From Bacteroidales bacterium (lineage in GTDB: Bacteria; Bacteroidota; Bacteroidia; Bacteroidales; UBA932): 64,000 nt of DNA. The DNA is taken from contig JAFWSX010000001.1 in assembly GCA_017519185.1 (NCBI GenBank), forward strand, positions 62,001 through 126,000, in the 5' to 3' direction. Positions 39,254 through 49,030 of this stretch are shown here, in pieces; positions within the stretch are counted from its first letter, which is position 1; the number at the start of each line of letters is the position of its first letter. Made by a program: the position numbers and the translations under genes. A model generated the notes under the pieces. It did not search any database. It was not told the origin of the DNA and worked only from the letters and a program-made list of their open reading frames with translations.

Positions 39254-40900
39254 ATGAAAAGACTTTTAAGAAACATTTTGGCTTTTGCCGTTGCTGCATT
39301 CGCCCTCGTATCCTGCAACAATGCTGCAAAGATGGCTGAACTTGCCGAGCAGGTTAAGATTTCTTGTGACCCGGAAGTGCTTCAGGTCGTAGCTGGTAAC
39401 ATCGATGCAGATGTGACAGTGAAATTCCCGGCTGATTATTTCCTTCCGAAAGCCAGGCTGACAGTTGTTCCCGTTCTTAAATATATGGGCGGCGAAGTCG
39501 CCGGCACCCCGTTCGAGTATCAGGGCCAGAAAGTTACTGAAAACTATAAGATGGTTTCCAAGAATGGCGCATCCATCAGGGAACACGTCAATTTCAAGTA
39601 TGTAGAAGGTATGGAGAAGTCAGAGCTCGTAGCCCGCGCCAAAGTTCTCTACAAAGGCAGGGAGTATGAGTTCCCCGGCGAGATCAAGATTGCAGACGGA
39701 GCCAACACCACTTATATGCTCGTCAATGAGAGCGGTGCATACCATCTGATGGCCGACAACTACCAGGAAGTCATTCCCGAGGAAGTTGAAGCCCAGATCC
39801 TCTACCTCATCAACAGCGCCGACGTCCGTTCAAACCAGCTCAACTCAGCCGGCATCAAGAATTACAAGGCTGCAGTCGCCGACGTGATGAACGACGACCG
39901 CCGCACCATCACCGGCACCGACATCGTCGCCTATGCATCTCCGGATGGCCCCGAGGCAAAGAACAACGCTCTGTCTGCCCGTCGTGAGGCTTCTGCCGAG
40001 AAGGCTTTCAAGACAGTCTCAAAGAATCTCGAGACCGGTGACGTTTCAGCAAGGAGCATCGGTGAGGACTGGGAAGGCTTCAAGGAGCTGGTAAGCGCAT
40101 CCAATATGCAGGACAAGGATCTCATCCTCCGCGTGCTTTCTATGTACAGCGACCCCAACGTCCGCGAGAGGGAGATCAAGAATATGTCTTCAATCTACAA
40201 GACTCTTGCTGACAACGTGCTTCCTGAACTTCGCCGTGCACGTTTCATCACCAACGTCGAGTTCAAGAACTACACTCCCGAGGAACTGACAGCTCTCGTA
40301 AGCAGCAACATCGACGTCCTTGACGAAGAAGCTCTCCTCCGCGCAGCCACTCTGATTGACAACCCCGTCGCAAGACAGGCCATCTACCGTCAGGCCATCC
40401 AGAAGTACGACAGCGACCGCGCACGTTTCAACTCTGCAGTCACCTATCTTGATGCTGGCGACCTCGCAGCAGCAAAAGCAGCTCTCGCAACAGTCAAGAG
40501 CGACGAGGGTTGCGTGACCAACCTCAAGGGTGTCCTCGCACTGCGTGACAAGAACTACACTGAGGCAGCCCGCCTGTTCGCAAGCACCGAGTGCCCGAAC
40601 GCAAAACGCAATTCTGCCATCATCGACATCCTCAACGGCAGCTATGCACAGGCCGCCCAGAAACTTGAGGGTACAGGTGATGCCAACGAAGGTCTTGCCT
40701 TCATCCTTGCAAACCAGCTTGACAAGGCTGCCAATGTCCTCAAGGACAGCAAGGAGCCCGTTGCGGCATATGAGCGTGCCATCATCGCAGCCCGCCGCGG
40801 CAATGCCAATGCAGCACAGTCAGAGATAAGGTCTGCTTCTGCTGACGGCAAGCTTGCCAACCGCGCCGCTACCGACGTAGAGTTTGCAAAGGTTCAGTAG
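39254..40900 (+). CDS. Outer-membrane-type lipoprotein with OmpA-like and TPR-like regions
   Basis: This 548-residue protein has a lipoprotein signal (FALVSCNN, Cys near residue 21). Residues about 25-150 are beta-rich. Residues about 170-290 resemble an OmpA-like peptidoglycan-binding fold (NQLNSAGIKNYKAAV, YASPDGPEAKNNALSARREASAEKAF). The last 200 residues are Ala-rich helical repeats of TPR type (YLDAGDLAAAKAALATV, NYTEAARLFAS). Similar proteins in Bacteroidales are abundant cell-envelope lipoproteins; a structural link between outer membrane and peptidoglycan is the likely role. Alternating GC-rich codons and a dedicated promoter and terminator fit strong independent expression. Confidence 0.8.
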   Translation: MKRLLRNILAFAVAAFALVSCNNAAKMAELAEQVKISCDPEVLQVVAGNIDADVTVKFPADYFLPKARLTVVPVLKYMGGEVAGTPFEYQGQKVTENYKMVSKNGASIREHVNFKYVEGMEKSELVARAKVLYKGREYEFPGEIKIADGANTTYMLVNESGAYHLMADNYQEVIPEEVEAQILYLINSADVRSNQLNSAGIKNYKAAVADVMNDDRRTITGTDIVAYASPDGPEAKNNALSARREASAEKAFKTVSKNLETGDVSARSIGEDWEGFKELVSASNMQDKDLILRVLSMYSDPNVREREIKNMSSIYKTLADNVLPELRRARFITNVEFKNYTPEELTALVSSNIDVLDEEALLRAATLIDNPVARQAIYRQAIQKYDSDRARFNSAVTYLDAGDLAAAKAALATVKSDEGCVTNLKGVLALRDKNYTEAARLFASTECPNAKRNSAIIDILNGSYAQAAQKLEGTGDANEGLAFILANQLDKAANVLKDSKEPVAAYERAIIAARRGNANAAQSEIRSASADGKLANRAATDVEFAKVQ

Positions 40901-40919
40901 GATCCGTCCTTATGAAATG

Positions 40920-40952
40920 AAAAGGGCCGGCTTCATCTGCCGGCCCTTTTTG
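40920..40952 (+). terminator. Terminator after the OmpA/TPR lipoprotein gene
   Basis: A perfect 12-base stem, AAAAGGGCCGGC and its complement around TTCATCT, is followed by T residues. The symmetrical A-run means it can also act on the convergent phosphatase transcript. Confidence 0.9.
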
Positions 40953-40990
40953 TTTTTTGTGTTACATCTTGAATTCCGGGCAGAGTCAGT

Positions 40991-42271
40991 TTAGTACTTC
41001 AGCGAAGTGAACTTCCTGCGCACGTCGCTCCAGCGATAGTAGGGACCGCTGACGGGCTCGACACCCATAAGGCCTGTCTCACGCTCGTTCACGAGGAACT
41101 TTACGAGGATGTCGCCTCCTTTCTTGTTCTTGTAGAAAATCATCTGGAGGTTGGCTGCGAAAGGAGTGTACCACGGGCCGAACCATTTGAGGTTTATCTC
41201 GTCGGTGTCGAGCTGCTGGCCGATTCCTTCAAGGCCCATTGCTGAGCACATTGCGATGAAAGGATAGTCGTGACCGAAACGCAGGTCGGCGCAGAGAGCG
41301 TCTTTCGAAGTGTCTGCGAGAACCTCGTCGGCCTTGTCAACGATATCTTTCACGGTGAGCAGTGCCGGCGGCATACGGTTATGGCTGAAAGCCTTAGAGT
41401 TGGCCTGGCCGAGATAGAGCGAGATATTGTTGCGTGCCCAGTTGTTATAGATGCTCTCTTCGGGCAGCAGGGGGAAGATGTCTTCAAGCTCGAAAGAAGC
41501 CGTGATTCTTGCCACTGCGAAGACCTGGCTCTCGAAACGTGAGAAGCGGCCTACAATCTCGGAAGCCTTCTTCGTGTCTGTGAAGAACCTTGCCAGGAAA
41601 GCGGTAGAATCGGTGCGGTCCATCTCCACTTTAGCCATCTCCTGGAACATCTCCCTGTTGAAACTCTCTACTTCGGGGTCTATGTATTTCTGGTAGGTCT
41701 CGCCGGCATCCCACGAAATCTCGAATTTAGGGTCAAGCTCAGTGAGGCGGTCGGTGAAGGCGGTCATACTGATGAGCACGCGGGGTACGGTGCTGGATAT
41801 GACGCGGATGTTCTTGCTGCCTTTCTTGAACACATCGGGGAAGCGCTTGTACATCCTTTCGGCAATGCCGCGGTGCTCACGTGCACCGGGAGGCGTCAGG
41901 CGGCCGTCCATTCCGTTGTGGGCGACAAGACATTGCCTTGCCCTTTCGAGCACTGTCCTTCCGTCAGCTTTCAGTATACCTGCGGCATCTGCCTTCTCGA
42001 GAGACTCGATAAGAGCCTTGTAGTTGGCCTCATCCCAGTTCGAACGGGAACCGTGGCGGCCGTAGTGGCTGATGTAGAACGCTTTGTAGCCCTTAGGGGC
42101 AGGGGTGTTGGCATAGGGACCTCCCTCGTAGCCGTCGGTATTGATGCCCGAACGGAAAGGGTTCTCTCTCAGGAACGCTTCGTATTCGGGGTTATGCACT
42201 TTCTGAGCCTGTGCTGAGAAAAATGCGACGGTCAAGGCAAGGGTTGCCAGAAGAAATCTTTTGATACGCAT
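40991..42271 (-). CDS. Secreted histidine acid phosphatase, MINPP/phytase-like
   Basis: This 426-residue protein has a signal peptide cut near SAQA-QK. The histidine-phosphatase motif reads HYGRHGSRSN near residue 75, with the catalytic His in RHG, and the C-terminal proton donor pair appears as FGHDYPF. The overall plan matches bacterial MINPP enzymes of Bacteroidota, which release phosphate from phytate and other inositol phosphates in the periplasm. The usual RHGxRxP ends in Asn instead of Pro. A -7-like box (TAACTTTA on the minus strand, 42305-42312) precedes it, next to the divergent mscS promoter. The ATG at 42280 is possible, but 42271 gives the basic start of the signal peptide. Confidence 0.87.
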   Translation of the reverse strand: MRIKRFLLATLALTVAFFSAQAQKVHNPEYEAFLRENPFRSGINTDGYEGGPYANTPAPKGYKAFYISHYGRHGSRSNWDEANYKALIESLEKADAAGILKADGRTVLERARQCLVAHNGMDGRLTPPGAREHRGIAERMYKRFPDVFKKGSKNIRVISSTVPRVLISMTAFTDRLTELDPKFEISWDAGETYQKYIDPEVESFNREMFQEMAKVEMDRTDSTAFLARFFTDTKKASEIVGRFSRFESQVFAVARITASFELEDIFPLLPEESIYNNWARNNISLYLGQANSKAFSHNRMPPALLTVKDIVDKADEVLADTSKDALCADLRFGHDYPFIAMCSAMGLEGIGQQLDTDEINLKWFGPWYTPFAANLQMIFYKNKKGGDILVKFLVNERETGLMGVEPVSGPYYRWSDVRRKFTSLKY

Positions 42272-42304
42272 AGCTGTCAAGGGTATTTTCGTTATTTATG
42301 TGCG

Positions 42305-42345
42305 TAAAGTTATGAAAAGATTCCGCTAAAAATTGCCTAATTTTG
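42305..42345. promoter_or_regulatory. Divergent -7 boxes for the phosphatase and mscS
   Basis: TAACTTTA on the minus strand (42305-42312) serves the phosphatase. TAATTTTG on the plus strand (42338-42345) ends 5 bases before the mscS ATG at 42351, so the earlier in-frame ATG at 42333 lies upstream of the transcript and is unlikely to be used. Confidence 0.6.
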
Positions 42346-42350
42346 TACCT

Positions 42351-43283
42351 ATGACAATCTTCCATTTCATTTTTCTGCAGGATGCAGCGGCCCAGGCGCT
42401 CGCCGATTCACTGGCGGCAGACGCCGAAGCGGCCAGGGAAACTCTCATCAACAAGTCTCCCGATGAAATCTTGCATTCTCTTACGGATGTCCTAGTCCGC
42501 TTCGGCCTGAAGCTGCTGGCGGCGCTTGCTATATTCATAATAGGTGCCTGGATCATAAAGCAGATACGCAAAGCCGTACACAAGCGTATGATGAAACGCC
42601 AGTATCCGGACCGGACCGTACTGACATTCACCGAAAGTCTTGTGGCCATAATACTCTGGGTGCTTCTGATCGTGATCTGCATAGGCGCCCTCGGCATCAA
42701 CACCACCAGCATCGCCGCTCTTCTGGCAGCTGGTGGAATGGCCATCGGAATGTCCCTGAGCGGCACGGTGCAGAATTTTGCCGGCGGCATCATACTGCTT
42801 GTGTTCAAACCCTTCAAGGCTGGTGACTACATCGAGGCGCAGGGTACCACTGGCACCGTTACCTCGATGAACATCATCACCACGACCATACTCACCCGCG
42901 ACAACAAGACTGTAATAATCCCCAATGGCGCCCTGTCGAACGGCAATATCACCAACTACTCGGCACAGAATGCCAGGAGGGTGGAATGGACCGTCAATGT
43001 GCCCTACGGCAGCGACAGCGGGCAGGTCAGGGATGAAATAATGAGGTTGATAAGGGCCGACGGCCGCATCCTCGACAGCACCACAACCCACGCTGACGAC
43101 CCCTTCGTAGGCCTTTCAGCAATGAAGGACAGCAGCATCGAGTTCATCGCCCGTGCCTGGGTGAAAACCGAAGATTACTGGTCCGTATATTTCGACGTCA
43201 ACAACGCAATCTACACCGAGCTGCCCAAGAAAGGCATCCAGTTCCCGTTCCCCCAGATGGACGTCCACATCAAGCAGCAATAA
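42351..43283 (+). CDS. Small-conductance mechanosensitive channel (MscS family)
   Basis: This 310-residue inner-membrane protein has a hydrophilic, probably periplasmic N-terminus of about 55 residues and three transmembrane helices. The third, pore-lining helix has the alternating Gly/Ala pattern typical of MscS (SIAALLAAGGMAIGMSLSGTVQNFAGGIILL). The cytoplasmic beta domain follows (FKAGDYIEAQGTTGTV, VIIPNGALSNGNITNYS). It releases solutes when membrane tension rises during osmotic downshock. The start is decided by the -7 box just upstream. deoD follows after 12 bases. Confidence 0.94.
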   Translation: MTIFHFIFLQDAAAQALADSLAADAEAARETLINKSPDEILHSLTDVLVRFGLKLLAALAIFIIGAWIIKQIRKAVHKRMMKRQYPDRTVLTFTESLVAIILWVLLIVICIGALGINTTSIAALLAAGGMAIGMSLSGTVQNFAGGIILLVFKPFKAGDYIEAQGTTGTVTSMNIITTTILTRDNKTVIIPNGALSNGNITNYSAQNARRVEWTVNVPYGSDSGQVRDEIMRLIRADGRILDSTTTHADDPFVGLSAMKDSSIEFIARAWVKTEDYWSVYFDVNNAIYTELPKKGIQFPFPQMDVHIKQQ

Positions 43284-43295
43284 AACCATACTATT

Positions 43296-44006
43296 ATGCC
43301 GATACCTACCCCGCACATTGCAGCAGCAGAAGGTCAGATAGCCAAGACCGTGATAATGCCCGGAGATCCGCTCCGCAGCAAGGCCATTACCGACAGGTTT
43401 CTCCAAAATCCTGTGCTGGTGAACAACATCCGCGGAGTGCAGGGATACACCGGCACCTACAAGGGCAAGCCGGTCACTGTTATGGCCAGCGGTATGGGCC
43501 AGCCTTCAATAGGCATCTATTCATACGAGCTGTTCAACTACTACGGCGTGGACCAGATCATCAGGGTCGGCACAATGGGCGGAGTGAGCGAAGCAGTTCC
43601 CTTGCGCAGCCTCATCATCGGCCAGAGGGCCTATTCCAACACGAATTTCATGAACTTCTATTCGAAGAACGGGAACGCCCCCGGCTATGTCTCTGCCGAT
43701 GAAGAGCTCTTTGAGCGCGCCGTGGAGGTCTGCAAGGCCGGCAACTATGTGTTTTTCTGCGGAGACATAATGAGCAGCGACACCTATTATGCCGACAATG
43801 ACGAGGTGGCTATCTGCAACGAGCTCGGGCTGCTTGGAATAGAGATGGAGGCGGTGGCACTCTACCTGATGGCGCAACGCTGCGGCAAGAAAGCCCTGGC
43901 CATCTGCACCATTTCGAACAGTGTCATCACTAAAGAGGAAATCCCTGTGGAGGAGCGCCAGAGCGGCTTTATGAATATGGCCCAGGTCGCCCTCGAACTC
44001 GCCTAA
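43296..44006 (+). CDS. deoD: Purine nucleoside phosphorylase (DeoD type)
   Basis: This 236-residue enzyme cleaves purine nucleosides with phosphate into base and pentose-1-phosphate. Motifs of the hexameric trimer-of-dimers class are seen: PTPHIAAAEGQIAKTVIMPGDPLRSK, VTVMASGMGQPSIGIYSYEL, the conserved RVGTMGGV, and EMEAVALYLMA. Its length is almost identical to that of E. coli DeoD. It is cotranscribed with mscS and its stop codon overlaps the stop of the convergent GH2 gene. Confidence 0.96.
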   Translation: MPIPTPHIAAAEGQIAKTVIMPGDPLRSKAITDRFLQNPVLVNNIRGVQGYTGTYKGKPVTVMASGMGQPSIGIYSYELFNYYGVDQIIRVGTMGGVSEAVPLRSLIIGQRAYSNTNFMNFYSKNGNAPGYVSADEELFERAVEVCKAGNYVFFCGDIMSSDTYYADNDEVAICNELGLLGIEMEAVALYLMAQRCGKKALAICTISNSVITKEEIPVEERQSGFMNMAQVALELA

Positions 44007-46342
44007 TCTGCTATATTCACTGTCACGGGCTTTAGCCCTTTTGCGGAAGCCTTGAGTGTCGAAGGCCCAGAGCCTTTGCGCACGATTGCCATCACGAATC
44101 CTCTGTAAAGCGCTTTCGGGTTTACATCGAAAAGTTCGTCGGTATAGTGGTCCTGGTTGTCGATGGCGACAATCTCTCCCGAACCTGTCAGTTCGAAGAG
44201 AACCGGTACGTCAGCGCCTTGAACAGTCCGGCCCTTTGAATCCACGGCGTATATCCTGACATATTCGAGTTCTCCCTGCAGATGTTCCCTTACGGCTTTC
44301 AGTGCGACTGCCTTGCCGGTGGTCTCTATCCTGTGCCGGGCTACTTCCCGTCCGTCGTTGCGGGCGACTGCGACGACATTCCCTCCGTTGCCGTATGGAA
44401 CATCCTTCCAGAAGATGACATTGCGGCGTTCAAGGCTGCTGCGGTCGTTCTTCTGCCTGCCGAGAGACCTGCCGTTCACGAACAGTTCCACTTCGTCGGC
44501 ATTGGTGAAAGTGTAAATCTGCTGAAGGCTGCCCTTATCCTTGTTCCAGGATTCACTCATCGGAGTCTTGCCAGACAGCACGTCATTCCATTCGATCGAC
44601 GTCCGCTCCCCGTCGATGACGGCAATGTGCACTACCGGCTCGTCGCTGAAAGCACTTTTGATGAGATATGCCTGAGGATAGGGCTCGAGGGCGCTGTTGA
44701 AGAACGAATAGTTCCATCCTTTCTTGGGCCAGCCGTCAGACTCGCCCCAGTATTCGATGGCTCCCCAGTAGGCCAGACCTATCATATGGTCATAATCCAT
44801 ATTGAAGAAAGGAACTGCAAGCTCGCTCGTGGTAGCCTCGCTCTGATAGATGTTCAGATAGGGATCGTGTTCAAGATATTGCTGGTAGTTCATATGGCGG
44901 TAGTTGAACGAAGCGAAGTCGGTGGCGCAGGCAAGCTCGGGAGCATACACCTCGACATCGAAGCGGTCGTCGTTCTTGTAGATTCCGCCGCGTCTGGTGG
45001 GATGCATCGCAGCAGTGTATGGTCTGGTGTCGTCATATCGCTGTCCGAAGGTCTTCATCACGCGCCAAGTGGTCACACCCCAGTCCGAAGTGCCCGGAAA
45101 TCCGGTGCGGCGTTCCTCGTTCTGCGTCTCGTTGCCCAGGCTCCACGCAATCACGCAGGGATGGTTGCGGTCTCTCTTGATCCATTCCCTCTCGTGGTTG
45201 AACCAGCTCGCAGTGAAAGGATAGCGGCCGATCCACCACTGACCGGGTTCTGTCATCCACTTGTCGTAGAGCTCGTCCACCACTAGGATGCCATATTTGT
45301 CAGCCAGGTCCAGCAGCGATTTTGAGTAAGGGTTGTGTGACGTGCGGATATGGTTGAAGCCGAACTCCTTGAGGCGGATTATCATACGCTCCAGAGCCCC
45401 GTCATAGACTGCAGCACCAAGGGCTCCGAGGTCGTGGTGGTTGGCTATGCCTTTCAGGAAGACTTTCTTGCCGTTGAGTCTGAATCCATATTCCTGGTCG
45501 AACTCTATAGTGCGGAATCCGAAATGCTCACTGACGCAGTCCAGTTCCCGGGTGCCGTTGAGAAGGGTGACTTTTGCAGTATACAGCCAGGGCTCCTCAC
45601 AGCTCCACAGTTTCGGTTCGGCAACGAATATCGGATAGATGTTGAACTCGACGTGCAGCAGGTTGTTGCGCATCGGGGCTGCGTGCCTTGTCTCTGCGAC
45701 CAGCTTGCCGTCCGGATCGAAGATTTCCACGACGGCATCGACAGGGACTGTGCTGGCCCTGTAGCCGTCCATCGTTATCTGCAGGTTGACTTCAGCTTTT
45801 TCGGGAGAAATCATCGGGGTAGTGATGTAGATGCCTTTTTCGGCAATGGATATAGGACTCTTCACTATCAGGTGCACGGGCCGGAAAAGACCGCCCCCGG
45901 TATACCAGCGGGAACCTTCAGACTTGCCTGTGAAGGTCTTGATAAGTATGGTGTTCTCCTTTCCGTATTGCAGTTTGCCGCTGATGTCGAAACATCCGCC
46001 GATGTAGCCATAGTCAATCTCTCCGACAGGCTGTCCGTTTACCCAGATATCAGCTTCCATGCCTACACCCTCGAAATCGAGAAGCACGCTCTGTCCTTCC
46101 CATCCTGCCTCAGCTTTGAAAGTAGTGCTGTACCAGCCGGTTTCCATACGCTTGAAGCCTCTCGCACCTCCGGCTTCCTCTTCCCAGGGCAGATCCATCT
46201 GAAAATCGTGGGGTATTGTGACTGTTCTCCAGGAAGATTCGGCATCAAGCCGGAAATCCCATTTTCTGAGGTCGATGACTTCGCGGGAAAAAGCGGTCGT
46301 GGCCAGCATAAGGACAATGGCCGCAATGAATAGTTTTCTCAT
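44003..46342 (-). CDS. Secreted GH2 family glycosidase (beta-galactosidase-like)
   Basis: This 779-residue protein has a signal peptide cut near TAFS-RE. It shows the GH2 order: a sugar-binding jelly roll (WDFRLD, TVTIPHDF, VLLDFEGVGMEADIWVNG), an Ig-like domain, a TIM barrel with GIANHHDLGALG, the acid/base Glu in AWSLGNETQ and the probable nucleophile Glu in IYQSEATTS, and C-terminal DUF4982-like and Ig-like domains. GH2 members of this shape include beta-galactosidases, glucuronidases and mannosidases, so the substrate is not certain. It is the last gene after mutS in the same direction, 9 bases downstream, although no functional link is obvious. Confidence 0.92.
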   Translation of the reverse strand: MRKLFIAAIVLMLATTAFSREVIDLRKWDFRLDAESSWRTVTIPHDFQMDLPWEEEAGGARGFKRMETGWYSTTFKAEAGWEGQSVLLDFEGVGMEADIWVNGQPVGEIDYGYIGGCFDISGKLQYGKENTILIKTFTGKSEGSRWYTGGGLFRPVHLIVKSPISIAEKGIYITTPMISPEKAEVNLQITMDGYRASTVPVDAVVEIFDPDGKLVAETRHAAPMRNNLLHVEFNIYPIFVAEPKLWSCEEPWLYTAKVTLLNGTRELDCVSEHFGFRTIEFDQEYGFRLNGKKVFLKGIANHHDLGALGAAVYDGALERMIIRLKEFGFNHIRTSHNPYSKSLLDLADKYGILVVDELYDKWMTEPGQWWIGRYPFTASWFNHEREWIKRDRNHPCVIAWSLGNETQNEERRTGFPGTSDWGVTTWRVMKTFGQRYDDTRPYTAAMHPTRRGGIYKNDDRFDVEVYAPELACATDFASFNYRHMNYQQYLEHDPYLNIYQSEATTSELAVPFFNMDYDHMIGLAYWGAIEYWGESDGWPKKGWNYSFFNSALEPYPQAYLIKSAFSDEPVVHIAVIDGERTSIEWNDVLSGKTPMSESWNKDKGSLQQIYTFTNADEVELFVNGRSLGRQKNDRSSLERRNVIFWKDVPYGNGGNVVAVARNDGREVARHRIETTGKAVALKAVREHLQGELEYVRIYAVDSKGRTVQGADVPVLFELTGSGEIVAIDNQDHYTDELFDVNPKALYRGFVMAIVRKGSGPSTLKASAKGLKPVTVNIAD

Positions 46343-46351
46343 ATATAGTGT

Positions 46352-48988
46352 TTAGTTGTTTCCTTTGAGTTTACCCTTGATGGTCCTGATGGTGTCGAAC
46401 GCATCGAGGGGTGACATACTGTTGAGGTCAAGTTTCTCGAGTATGTCGCGGATTTCCGCCAGCAGCGGATCGTCGAGCTGATAGAGCGACAGCTGCATCG
46501 GAGCGGCTGCAGGTTCTTCGAGCACGGTGCTGTTGTCAGCCGGCTGCATCGTCTTTTCTGCGCTTTCCAGTGTCTTGAGCTTCTTCTCTGCGATAGCAAC
46601 TACGGGCGCTGGAACTCCGGCCATCTTTGCCACGTGTATACCGAAGCTCGAAGCCACTCCGCCGGGGGTCAGCTTGCGCAGGAAAATCACCTGCCCGGCC
46701 GCCTCACGGGTGGCAATGTGGAAGTCCTCTACGCGTTCGTAGATGTTCTCAAGCTCGTTGAGCTCGTGGTAGTGGGTTGCGAAAAGGGTTTTCGGCGCTC
46801 CGGGGAATTCATGCAGGTAACTGACGATGGCCCAGGCTATGGACATACCATCGTAGGTGCTCGTGCCGCGGCCGATCTCGTCGAGCAGCACCAGCGAGCG
46901 CTGCGACAGGTTGTTGAGGATGGTGGCCGTCTCGCTCATCTCCACCATAAAGGTAGATTCACCGCGGGAGATGTTGTCGGAGGCTCCGACCCGCGTGAAC
47001 AGCTTGTCGATATAGCCCAGGCGGGCGCTGGCTGCCGGCACGAAACTGCCGACCTGCGCCATCAGCATTATCAGGGCGGTCTGGCGGAGCAGAGCCGACT
47101 TTCCGGACATATTCGATCCGGTGAGGATGATTATCTGTCGGCCGTCGTTGCTCATAGAGAGGTCGTTGGCCACATATTCGCTCCCGGGCTCCATCATCGT
47201 CTCGATGACGGGATGGCGGCCGGCCTTTATTTCGATGTCGAGCGAGTTGTCGACGACGGGGCGGCAGTAGTTGTTCTCTGAGGCGAGGAAAGCGAAGCTG
47301 GCAAGGCAGTCGATCTGGGCCACGAGCTGCGCATCGCGCTGGATTGCGGCCACATTCTGCTGGATCTGCGCCACGAGTTCGCCGTAGATGCGGGTTTCGA
47401 TGGCCAGGATGCGCTCCTCGGCACCCATTATCGTCTGCTCATATTCCTTGAGCTGCGGCGTGATGTAGCGCTCGGCGTTGACCAGGGTCTGCTTGCGGAT
47501 CCAGTCTTCCGGCACCTTGTCGGCGTGGGTGTTGCGCACTTCGAGGTAATAGCCGAAGACGTTGTTGTAGCTTATCTTGAGGCTGCTGATGCCGGTGCGT
47601 TCCCTTTCGGTCTGCTGTATGTCGAGCAGTATCTCCTTGCTGTGGGTGAGAGTGTTTCGGTAGTTGTCCAGTTCCTCGTCAACCCCTTCGGCAATCACGT
47701 CGCCCTTGCCGAGCTGTGCTGCCGCCTGCGGGGAGACGGTCTTTTCGATAAGGTCGCACAGGGGTAAACATCCGTCCATCCCGGAACTGAGGGCGGCCAC
47801 TTTCTCAAGACGGCTGGTGATTTGCGTGATTTCGGTGATTCTGCGAAGGCCGTTGCACAGGGCGAGAACTTCGCGGGGGCTGATGCGGCCCACGGCTGCC
47901 TTTGAAATCATCCTCTCCAGATCGCCTACGTCTGCGAGGGCTTCCCTGACTGCTGACAGCGTGTCGGGATTGTCGTGGAGGCTCTCGACGACATCCTGCC
48001 TGCGGGCGATGGCGGCAGTGTCCTTCAGAGGCATCGCAATCCACTCCCTGAGCAGGCGCGAACCCATCGGAGAGCAGTTGCGGTCCATCACCTGAAGCAG
48101 CGAAGTGCCTTCCTGCACCAGTGGCGCGAAAATCTCTAGGTTGCGGAAGGTGAAACGGTCTATCCACACGAAATTGTCGCGGTCGATGCGGGAGATGCTG
48201 CGTATATGGTCGAGCGAGGTGTGCTCGGTGAGTTCAAGGTATGAAAGTATGGCCGATGCCGCCACGGTGGCGAACTGCAGTTCTTCAATGCCGAATCCTT
48301 TCAGGCTGCTGGTCTTGAACTGGGCAAGGAGACGGGCACGGGCGCTGGAGTAGCTGAAGGCCCATTCCTGCATCGGCGTTATGCAGGCGCGGGAGTGGCG
48401 GATGTGCTCCACAAGAGGTGCGAATTCGCTGTCGGAATTGCGGATGATGTCCTGCTGCAGCAGAACTTCCTTGGGGGCGAAGTCCGAGAGCAGGATGTCG
48501 ATGTACTGGCGGTCTCCCTCAGCGACTTTGAAGGTGCCGGTGGAGATGTCCAGAAAAGCCACTCCTGCCTTGTGCTGCTCGAAGTAGCAGGCAGCGAGCC
48601 AGTTGTTCTCGCCGCCGGTGAGCAGCCCGTCGTTGAAGCTGACTCCGGGAGTCACGAGTTCGGTGATGCCGCGCTTGACAAGAGTTTTGGTGAGTTTCGG
48701 GTCTTCCAGCTGGTCGCAGACAGCCACCTTGTAGCCGGCCTTGACCATTTTCGGGAGATAGACGTCGATGGCGTGGTGGGGCACTCCGGCAAGCTCCGTG
48801 AAAGCTCCGCCGCCGCTGGCCTTGCGGGTGAGCACCAGACCCAGCACTTTGCTGGTGATGATGGCATCCTCTCCGAATGTCTCGTAGAAGTCGCCGACAC
48901 GGAAGAACATTACGCAGTCAGGGTGCTGGGCCTTGATCTGGTAGTACTGCTGCATCAGCGGCGACATCGTGGATTTGGTGCTTGCCAT
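46352..48988 (-). CDS. mutS: DNA mismatch repair protein MutS
   Basis: This 878-residue protein has the full MutS plan. The N-terminal mismatch-reading Phe-x-Glu is in FFRVGDFYETFGEDA. The connector, lever and clamp domains follow, and then the ABC-type ATPase with Walker A TGSNMSGKSALLRQ, VGASDNISRGESTFMVEM, and LVLLDEIGRGTSTYDG. A C-terminal tail for dimerisation and MutL contact ends the protein. It recognises mispairs after replication. The -7 box TACTTTTG on the minus strand lies 5 bases before the ATG, facing the rsmA promoter. Confidence 0.97.
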   Translation of the reverse strand: MASTKSTMSPLMQQYYQIKAQHPDCVMFFRVGDFYETFGEDAIITSKVLGLVLTRKASGGGAFTELAGVPHHAIDVYLPKMVKAGYKVAVCDQLEDPKLTKTLVKRGITELVTPGVSFNDGLLTGGENNWLAACYFEQHKAGVAFLDISTGTFKVAEGDRQYIDILLSDFAPKEVLLQQDIIRNSDSEFAPLVEHIRHSRACITPMQEWAFSYSSARARLLAQFKTSSLKGFGIEELQFATVAASAILSYLELTEHTSLDHIRSISRIDRDNFVWIDRFTFRNLEIFAPLVQEGTSLLQVMDRNCSPMGSRLLREWIAMPLKDTAAIARRQDVVESLHDNPDTLSAVREALADVGDLERMISKAAVGRISPREVLALCNGLRRITEITQITSRLEKVAALSSGMDGCLPLCDLIEKTVSPQAAAQLGKGDVIAEGVDEELDNYRNTLTHSKEILLDIQQTERERTGISSLKISYNNVFGYYLEVRNTHADKVPEDWIRKQTLVNAERYITPQLKEYEQTIMGAEERILAIETRIYGELVAQIQQNVAAIQRDAQLVAQIDCLASFAFLASENNYCRPVVDNSLDIEIKAGRHPVIETMMEPGSEYVANDLSMSNDGRQIIILTGSNMSGKSALLRQTALIMLMAQVGSFVPAASARLGYIDKLFTRVGASDNISRGESTFMVEMSETATILNNLSQRSLVLLDEIGRGTSTYDGMSIAWAIVSYLHEFPGAPKTLFATHYHELNELENIYERVEDFHIATREAAGQVIFLRKLTPGGVASSFGIHVAKMAGVPAPVVAIAEKKLKTLESAEKTMQPADNSTVLEEPAAAPMQLSLYQLDDPLLAEIRDILEKLDLNSMSPLDAFDTIRTIKGKLKGNN

Positions 48989-48993
48989 ATACG

Positions 48994-49030
48994 CAAAAGT
49001 ACGGAAAAATGGAGAAAAAGCGTATCTTTA
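48994..49030. promoter_or_regulatory. Divergent promoters for mutS and rsmA
   Basis: TACTTTTG on the minus strand (48994-49001) lies 5 bases before the mutS ATG. TATCTTTA on the plus strand (49023-49030) lies 23 bases before the rsmA ATG. An 18-base block covering the second box (49015-49032) is identical to one in front of the glycosyltransferase at 19640-19657. Confidence 0.65.

Noticed and set aside
42333..42350. Start of mscS at 42333
   Set aside because: The -7 box at 42338-42345 lies within it, so a transcript would not contain that ATG.
45350..46333. Long plus-strand frames opposite the GH2 gene (also 44282-45286)
   Set aside because: Both mirror GH2 coding sequence, with no start context and no recognisable domain.
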